DNA of 11,185 bases from Bacillota bacterium. GTDB taxonomy: Bacteria > Bacillota > Bacilli > Paenibacillales > NBRC-103111. Position 1 is the first letter of the stretch; every line of letters begins with the position of its first letter. Of this stretch, positions 7,075 to 11,185 are shown piece by piece. Made by a program: the position numbers and the translations under genes. Where the stretch lies: NCBI GenBank assembly GCA_023386955.1, contig JAEWIS010000001.1, positions 1 to 11,185 on the forward strand, in the 5' to 3' direction. A model generated the notes under the pieces. It searched no databases. It had not been told where the DNA came from and saw only the letters and a program-made list of their open reading frames with translations.

Positions 7075-7350
7075 ATGGAGTTGAAGGTATTGAATGCCCG
7101 CATGGAATTTACCGAAGCGGACGGATATGTCGGCAAGGTGGCGTTTGAAGTCGAAGGCCACAAGGAGCCGTATGAAATTGTGCTGCAAAGCAAAAAAGGG
7201 AAAGAGTGGAGCTATGGTCTTTTCTTTCTGAGCCAGCCCGGAGACGAGGATCAGATCCTCGAGGTGGAGGATTGGCTGGAAGAGGACGACGATGCCTATT
7301 ACAGTCTGATTGATGCGGCGAAGCAAGCGCTGCCGGCTTCAGGAGGTTGA
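7075..7350 (+). CDS. Small acidic conserved-looking protein of unknown function
   Basis: This 91-residue soluble protein has no signal peptide or membrane segment. The first half looks like beta strands (MELKVLNARMEFTE, YVGKVAFEVEG, YEIVLQSKKG, WSYGLFFL). The second half is strongly acidic: residues 57-73 contain mostly Asp/Glu, including EEDDD, followed by a short helix. No domain is recognised. The start is ATG 7075 with AGGGGGA at 7061-7067, 7 nt away; an in-frame ATG at 7054 with AAAGGA upstream is a possible alternative that adds 7 residues. The stop is 2 nt before the next start, so it is co-translated with that gene and, through it, with the RNA helicase. A role linked to the helicase is inferred from position only. 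Confidence 0.8.
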   Translation: MELKVLNARMEFTEADGYVGKVAFEVEGHKEPYEIVLQSKKGKEWSYGLFFLSQPGDEDQILEVEDWLEEDDDAYYSLIDAAKQALPASGG

Positions 7351-7352
7351 AT

Positions 7353-7838
7353 ATGTCACATCCCGAACAGGCGTATTTGGATAAATTTTTTCCCAATGGG
7401 CATGAGCTGCCCCAGGACAGGCTGATTCCGGCAATCCTGAGCCAGAACGGCCGGACGGAAATGATGTTCCTGGTTAAGTCTGGGGAGCCCCAGGCGGGAC
7501 TGCTGGCACCGGAACGTGATGCCTTGATGTCCCATACAGATATTTCCGTACAGCTGATGGATACTCCGGATCAAAAAGGGGTTCCCGATCTGCGTATCGG
7601 TTTGGAGCTAACCTATCCCGATGCCGTGGTCCGGTTCCATGCGGTGATTACCGACGAAACCGGGCAGAAGCAGGCAACGCTGGCAACGGCGCTGCTTCAG
7701 GTGCGGCGGATCGCTTTCTTTTTTACGGATGCGGGCATGCAGTTTATTTCCTTCAAGGCCTTCGATTGGCAGCCGGAGGGAATGCCCCACCTGCAGAACA
7801 TTATGACCGATATTAATCGAAAAGGAACGTGTACATGA
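7353..7838 (+). CDS. Uncharacterised protein co-transcribed with the helicase
   Basis: This 161-residue protein appears soluble and of mixed alpha/beta composition, without transmembrane segments or recognised motifs. Visible features are an N-terminal amphipathic segment ([12 protein letters not shown]), a central strand-rich part ([26 protein letters not shown] at about 80-100), and a hydrophobic [22 protein letters not shown] segment around 118-139. The start is ATG 7353, with a perfect AGGAGG at 7341-7346 and 6 nt spacing; a TTG at 7347 lies too close to that site. The stop overlaps the helicase start as ATGA, so translation is coupled. I do not recognise the family. Confidence 0.82.
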   Translation: MSHPEQAYLDKFFPNGHELPQDRLIPAILSQNGRTEMMFLVKSGEPQAGLLAPERDALMSHTDISVQLMDTPDQKGVPDLRIGLELTYPDAVVRFHAVITDETGQKQATLATALLQVRRIAFFFTDAGMQFISFKAFDWQPEGMPHLQNIMTDINRKGTCT

Positions 7839-9526
7839 GCGAAATGCCTTTTGCATCATTGGGAATTTCCCAACCTTATATCAAGAAGCTGCGGGAAGAG
7901 GGGATTGTGACGCCCACTCCGATTCAGGAGGCGGCCATTCCGGTTCTCCTCACCGGCAAGGATCTGATTGCCCAGGCCCAGACCGGTACGGGTAAAACCC
8001 TTGCGTTTGCGCTGCCGCTTCTGGAGGGTTTTGACCCGGAGTATCCCCATGTCCAGGGGCTGATTATCACCCCTACCCGTGAGCTGGCGCTGCAGATTAC
8101 CGCCGAGCTGAAAAAACTGGCTCCTCTGGCAGGCGCCCATATTCTCGCCGTGTACGGCGGGCAGGACGTGGAAGCCCAAAGCCGCAAGATGAAGGGCAAT
8201 CCGGCTATTGTGGTGTGTACGCCGGGACGTCTGGTGGACCATATGCGCCGGGGCAACATCGATTTGGGCCGGGTACGCAAGCTGGTGCTTGACGAAGCGG
8301 ACCAAATGCTCCACATGGGCTTTCTGACGGATGTGGAGGGCATTATCCGGCGTCTTCCCAACGCCAGACAAACCATGCTGTTCTCTGCCACTATGCCGGA
8401 CCAGGTGAAGGCCTTGGCCCGGAATTATATGAAGCAGCCGGAGGATGTGCGGATTCAAGGCAAGCAGGTGACGTTGGAGGAAATCCGCCAATTTGTGGTG
8501 GAAACTACGGACCGCGCCAAACAAGCCACTTTGTTCCGCATGCTGGAGGTTTACCAGCCGTTCCTGGCGGTGATCTTCTGCCGCACTAAGCTCCGTGCCA
8601 GCAAGTTGGCGGAAGCCATGAAGGATAAGGGCTTCAATGTGGATGAGCTGCACGGCGACCTGACCCAGTCCAAGCGGGAGCAGGTTATGGAGCGTTTCCG
8701 CAAGGCCGATCTGCAATATCTGGTGGCGACGGATGTAGCCGCCCGGGGTCTGGACGTGGAAGGGGTTACCCACGTATTCAACTACGACATTCCCCTGGAC
8801 CCGGAATGGTATATCCACCGTATCGGCCGCACTGGCCGGGCCAAACAAAGCGGTACCGCCATTACGCTGGTGGCGGCTAAGGACCGTGGTCTGCTGGAGA
8901 AAATTGAGCGGGGCATTCACATGACCCTGAAGCGCCGGAGCATGGAGGAGTTTAACATCCAGGGTACGGGGATGATGGATGAGGATTATGATCCGCTGGA
9001 GAGCGGAAGCGGCAGGAGCGGCGGCGATAGCAGTCGCAAGCGCAGCGCTTCCGGCGGCGGAGCCCGTCCGGCAGCGAGTCGCGGCCAAGGCGCGCGCAGT
9101 GGCGGAGGCGGCAGTCGAAGCGCAGGCGAATGGGCCCCGCGGCGCGGCGGCAATGCGGCCGCCGGGCCGAAGGAAGGCGGCCGCCGGAGCGGCGGTAAGC
9201 CGGAGCGCAGCGGCGCGTGGAGCGAGGCGAAGCCAGCCCGCGGTGGTGCCGGCGGCGAAGGCAAGCCGGCGTACCGCGGCGGCAGCAGTGCCGGGGCCGG
9301 CGAAGGCAAGCCCTACCGCGGCGGCGCCGAGGGTAAGGCGAAGCCATACCGCAGCGGCACAGGCGGAGGCGGCAACGCCGGCGGCGGGTTTGGCGGCAGC
9401 CGTGGCGGCAAGCCATACGGCAGCGGCAAACCGTCCGCAGGCGGGCGGCCGGCGTCTGGCGGCAGAAGCGCCGGACCGGCCAGAGGCGGCGAACGCCGCC
9501 CCGCACCGAAGGGACGCCGTCCGTAA
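7835..9526 (+). CDS. DEAD-box ATP-dependent RNA helicase with Gly/Arg-rich tail
   Basis: This cytoplasmic helicase unwinds RNA structure in cold adaptation, ribosome assembly or mRNA decay (family knowledge). It has 563 residues. Motifs: Q motif F6...TPTPIQ (26-31), motif I AQTGTGKT (48-55), Ia PTRELALQ (80-87), Ib TPGRL (129-133), II DEAD (153-156), III SAT (184-186), IV VIFCRTK (246-252), [12 protein letters not shown] (298-308), [10 protein letters not shown] (328-335). The RecA core ends near 380. Residues 391-563 form a low-complexity tail rich in Gly, Arg, Lys, Ser, Pro and Ala, likely a disordered RNA-binding extension. The start is ATG 7835, in an ATGA overlap with the preceding gene, with AAAGGA 8 nt upstream; a GTG at 7829 is less well placed. 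CshA/CshB-like is the nearest description, but the divergent tail prevents a firm symbol. Confidence 0.95.
   Translation: MSEMPFASLGISQPYIKKLREEGIVTPTPIQEAAIPVLLTGKDLIAQAQTGTGKTLAFALPLLEGFDPEYPHVQGLIITPTRELALQITAELKKLAPLAGAHILAVYGGQDVEAQSRKMKGNPAIVVCTPGRLVDHMRRGNIDLGRVRKLVLDEADQMLHMGFLTDVEGIIRRLPNARQTMLFSATMPDQVKALARNYMKQPEDVRIQGKQVTLEEIRQFVVETTDRAKQATLFRMLEVYQPFLAVIFCRTKLRASKLAEAMKDKGFNVDELHGDLTQSKREQVMERFRKADLQYLVATDVAARGLDVEGVTHVFNYDIPLDPEWYIHRIGRTGRAKQSGTAITLVAAKDRGLLEKIERGIHMTLKRRSMEEFNIQGTGMMDEDYDPLESGSGRSGGDSSRKRSASGGGARPAASRGQGARSGGGGSRSAGEWAPRRGGNAAAGPKEGGRRSGGKPERSGAWSEAKPARGGAGGEGKPAYRGGSSAGAGEGKPYRGGAEGKAKPYRSGTGGGGNAGGGFGGSRGGKPYGSGKPSAGGRPASGGRSAGPARGGERRPAPKGRRP
9005..9523 (+). 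repeat. Low-complexity GC-rich coding repeat (helicase tail)
   Basis: The DNA consists of GGC/CGC/AGC-rich triplets that encode irregular repeats. Recognisable are [21 protein letters not shown] and GKPYGSG spaced by about 12-25 residues within 9235-9450, amid GGAGG and SGGR runs. High GC keeps several other frames open here; those are not genes. The region is prone to length change by slippage. Confidence 0.8.
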
Positions 9527-9549
9527 GCGGCGCGGCGCACAGACGGAAG

Positions 9550-9580
9550 AGACCGGCAGGGGAGACCCTCCGGTCTTTTT
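9550..9580 (+). terminator. Strong Rho-independent terminator after the helicase
   Basis: AGACCGG (9550-9556) pairs with CCGGTCT (9570-9576), with an inner stem AGGG (9558-9561)/CCCT (9566-9569), loop GAGA and one bulged C. A run of T follows directly. It lies 24 bp past the helicase stop and ends the three-gene operon. Confidence 0.88.
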
Positions 9581-9723
9581 GCTGCGTTGTTCCCTAAGTC
9601 GGTTGGAAAACCATCTAAGGTCCGCTTTTCACCGAAGTTGTTGCAGAGTTGTCACGAATTGGACTGGAATGATGTGGCGGAATTGATAAGATAAGTGTAA
9701 TGTCCCCGACATGACAAGGGAAG

Positions 9724-9908
9724 CTAACGGAACTCAGCGGCTCTTAAACCATAAAACGAGACTTGCTGCGATTCTAACGGAACTCAGAAGCTCTTAGCGG
9801 GTACGTAAGCACATAAATGGCGCCAAATCCTCTGCTAACAGTCGCTCAGTTCCGTTAGATTGGAAGTTGGCCCATTTTACCCCTCTAAAGGGAGCTCAGT
9901 TCCGTTAG
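9724..9908. repeat. Intergenic inverted repeat array B (50-bp phase)
   Basis: This is the cleanest of the three arrays. CTAACGGAACTCAG begins at 9724 and 9774; its near-inverse CTCAGTTCCGTTAG ends at 9858 and 9908. Each unit is about 24 bp with CTAA/TTAG-like ends and an inner GCTCTTA-like segment. Unit phase is exactly 50 bp on each side and the dyad centre is 9816. Sequence between units is unrelated. It fills most of the 9527-9942 gap; the remainder (9581-9723) holds no recognisable gene or good promoter. The last unit ends 34 bp before the CPBP start, so the CPBP promoter must lie within or before the array. A weak TTGGAA (9860-9865)/TCTAAA (9884-9889) pair with 18-bp spacing is all that is visible. 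Confidence 0.9.
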
Positions 9909-9942
9909 CGTCTATACGCGGAAAATGATGAGGTGGAGAATC

Positions 9943-10776
9943 GTGATTGACAGGAAGACCATGGTACAATATACAGCGCTGACATTTGCCATTGCCATTC
10001 TTGTGTCAGGTGCGTTGATTGTGCTTGGGCCATTCGGCTACAAGGTTCACAATTGGGTTTACTCGATACAGGATTTCGCAATGAATATTCCTTTTGCCAT
10101 CTACATTTTGTCTCCTGCGATTGCCTCATTTATCATTCTCAAGAGAAATCACAAAGTCACCAATTTGATGGATTGGCTGAAAACGGTTTTTTACGTCAAA
10201 AACAAAATTTTTCCTTATTTGTTCGTTATAGCAGGTCTTGCGCTTTATTTTGGAATTCATCTTGCGGTTTCAGGCCGCATTGAATTGGCGCTTCCGTTTT
10301 ATGCGTTTTTCCTGTCCCTGCCCGGTAATCTGATTATTGGAGGTTTGGAGGAAACGGGATGGTCGTACATATTGCTACCAGGGCTTAACAAAAAATATGG
10401 CTTCGTGGTATCCTGCCTCATCGCCGGGGTCATTTGGAGCTTTTGGCATATCCCGCTTTTCTTCATTCCGGGGACAAATCATGGAGAGGGACTAATTAAC
10501 TTTTGGATGTTCGTTGTGCAGCTTATGGCGTTCCGGTTTTTCTACGGGGCCATCTACCGGATCTCTGGCAAAGGCGGTGTGTTCATGTGTGTTTTATTCC
10601 ACACTATGTTCAATGCAGCCTCCCCTCTCTTCGGCACTATGACCATGACATGGGCGGGAACCATCGCCGCAAATGCCGCGTTAGTTCTTATATCCATTTG
10701 TACCGTTGCGATTTACGATAGAATTGCAGGGGACGCAGGATCGGCCATAGGGCTGAACGGACAGCGCCTGCAATAA
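9943..10776 (+). CDS. CPBP-family (Abi/CAAX protease-like) membrane protein
   Basis: This 277-residue polytopic membrane protein has about seven to eight hydrophobic segments, at roughly 11-32, 50-67, 90-110, 118-134, 152-170, 186-203, 211-228 and 238-258. CPBP motifs are in order: motif 1 GGLEETGW (133-140), with Glu136 and Glu137; motif 2 WSFWHIP (165-171), with His169; motif 3 FHTMFN (219-224), with His220 and Asn224. The Arg that normally completes EExxxR is replaced by Ser141. Members are intramembrane metalloproteases or bacteriocin-immunity-type proteins. The start is uncertain: GTG 9943 has AGGTGGAG upstream at 9930-9937, while the in-frame ATGs at 9925 and 9928 lack a ribosome binding site and would add 5-6 residues. 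The gene is visibly AT-richer than its neighbours and sits alone between repeat arrays B and C, which hints at acquisition. No partner regulator or bacteriocin gene is in the window. Confidence 0.85.
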   Translation: MIDRKTMVQYTALTFAIAILVSGALIVLGPFGYKVHNWVYSIQDFAMNIPFAIYILSPAIASFIILKRNHKVTNLMDWLKTVFYVKNKIFPYLFVIAGLALYFGIHLAVSGRIELALPFYAFFLSLPGNLIIGGLEETGWSYILLPGLNKKYGFVVSCLIAGVIWSFWHIPLFFIPGTNHGEGLINFWMFVVQLMAFRFFYGAIYRISGKGGVFMCVLFHTMFNAASPLFGTMTMTWAGTIAANAALVLISICTVAIYDRIAGDAGSAIGLNGQRLQ

Positions 10777-10837
10777 GGAGCATCAGCTTCATTACCAGTT
10801 GTTACCCGTCACCCGTTTCATTGGAGTGCTTAGTCGT

Positions 10838-11020
10838 TAACGGACTATAGAGGCGTTATTTCGAGAAAAACGGGCATTTTGCCAATCTAACGGACCCATG
10901 TTCCGTTATATGGATGAAAATGATAGTTTTCCAGCTGATTCTGGCTAAATAACGGCTCCTCAGTCCGCGAAAATCCTCCAAACGCGAAAATACGGAAAAT
11001 AGCGGCTGCTGAGTCACTGG
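10838..11020. repeat. Intergenic inverted repeat array C (diverged copy)
   Basis: TAACGGAC begins at 10838 and 10888; inverted cores AGTCCG (10962-10967) and AGTCAC (11012-11017) follow. The dyad centre is 10929, with the same 50-bp phase and the same 77-bp inner span as arrays A and B. Units are more diverged here. Some are short palindromes themselves: TAACGGA pairs with TCCGTTA across 10888-10908. The geometry has outlasted the sequence. The array follows the CPBP gene, and no T-tailed terminator is visible between 10777 and 10837. Confidence 0.78.
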
Positions 11021-11185
11021 CGATGCACTAAACTTAACATGGCTAGGTGGACGCCTAGAGATAGGGATAAACATGCTTTTGTTGAAAATATTTACATGTC
11101 CTTCTCTGCTCTTCATCAAAAAAGAGAATAGGCAACTAAACATGGCGGCATTTTCCTTTTTTTGGCTATGTGGTTGTTACTTCAC
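11021..11185. other. Right-edge non-coding stretch
   Basis: No gene with a ribosome binding site is seen. A small perfect 5-bp stem CTAGG/CCTAG with a 6-nt loop lies at 11043-11058. ATG at 11142 opens a hydrophobic frame (MAAFSFFWLCG) that runs off the edge, but no adequate ribosome binding site precedes it. It cannot be called from this window. Confidence 0.4.

Noticed and set aside
7856..9088. 410-residue minus-strand frame opposite the helicase
   Set aside because: It is antisense to a clear DEAD-box core with all motifs, rich in His/Gln/Leu as expected of a shadow frame, and has no recognisable domain.
8979..9686. Ala/Arg-rich frames on both strands over the helicase tail
   Set aside because: They arise because GC-rich triplets lack stop codons; the helicase frame has continuous domain structure into the tail and the others have no ribosome binding site.
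9724..9908. CRISPR array (about 24-bp repeats with about 26-bp unique spacers)
   Set aside because: There are only two copies per orientation, the second pair is inverted, repeats are imperfect, and no cas genes are present.
9724..11020. Insertion sequence or composite transposon around the CPBP gene
   Set aside because: No transposase, no terminal inverted repeats outside the arrays and no target-site duplication could be found, so only a looser acquisition idea is kept as a finding.
10856..11143. 95-residue minus-strand frame at the right end
   Set aside because: It runs through repeat array C, which explains its content, and has no recognisable domain or convincing start site.

Overview
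The window looks like a piece of a Gram-positive Bacillota chromosome, most likely Paenibacillus or a close relative. This is inferred from strong AGGAG/AGGAGG ribosome binding sites, a TTG and a GTG start, moderately high GC, Rho-independent terminators with T-tracts, and a MarR/MFS plus histidine kinase/ABC gene mix common in that group. No gene here fixes the species.

Left block (1-4893, + strand): the 3' part of a HAMP-type sensor histidine kinase enters from the left edge. A 660-bp gap follows. It holds a 50-bp-phased inverted repeat array, then an extended -10 promoter with a direct-repeat site placed as for an OmpR-class response regulator. Next come an ABC ATPase and a 922-residue, ten-helix permease with two FtsX units, translationally coupled by a 7-nt overlap. 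Kinase next to an ATPase/FtsX-permease pair is the layout of two-component-controlled peptide-antibiotic or envelope-stress exporters.

Middle (4894-6926): the ABC operon and a minus-strand MarR regulator converge on two adjacent hairpins, one serving each strand. The MarR gene is divergent from a 12-helix MFS transporter. The MarR promoter is bracketed by an exact 10-bp inverted repeat, a candidate operator.

Right-middle (6953-9580): three tightly packed + strand genes, with a 2-nt gap and then an ATGA overlap. They encode a small acidic protein, a second uncharacterised protein and a DEAD-box RNA helicase with a long Gly/Arg/Lys/Pro-rich tail. The operon ends at a strong terminator.

Right end (9581-11185): an AT-richer gene for a CPBP (Abi/CAAX-protease-like) membrane protein lies between two more inverted repeat arrays.

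The most unusual signal is that all three arrays, in three separate gaps, share the same geometry. Two forward core motifs 50 bp apart face two inverted copies 50 bp apart about an exact dyad, while the sequence between the cores differs. I do not recognise this as a named element.
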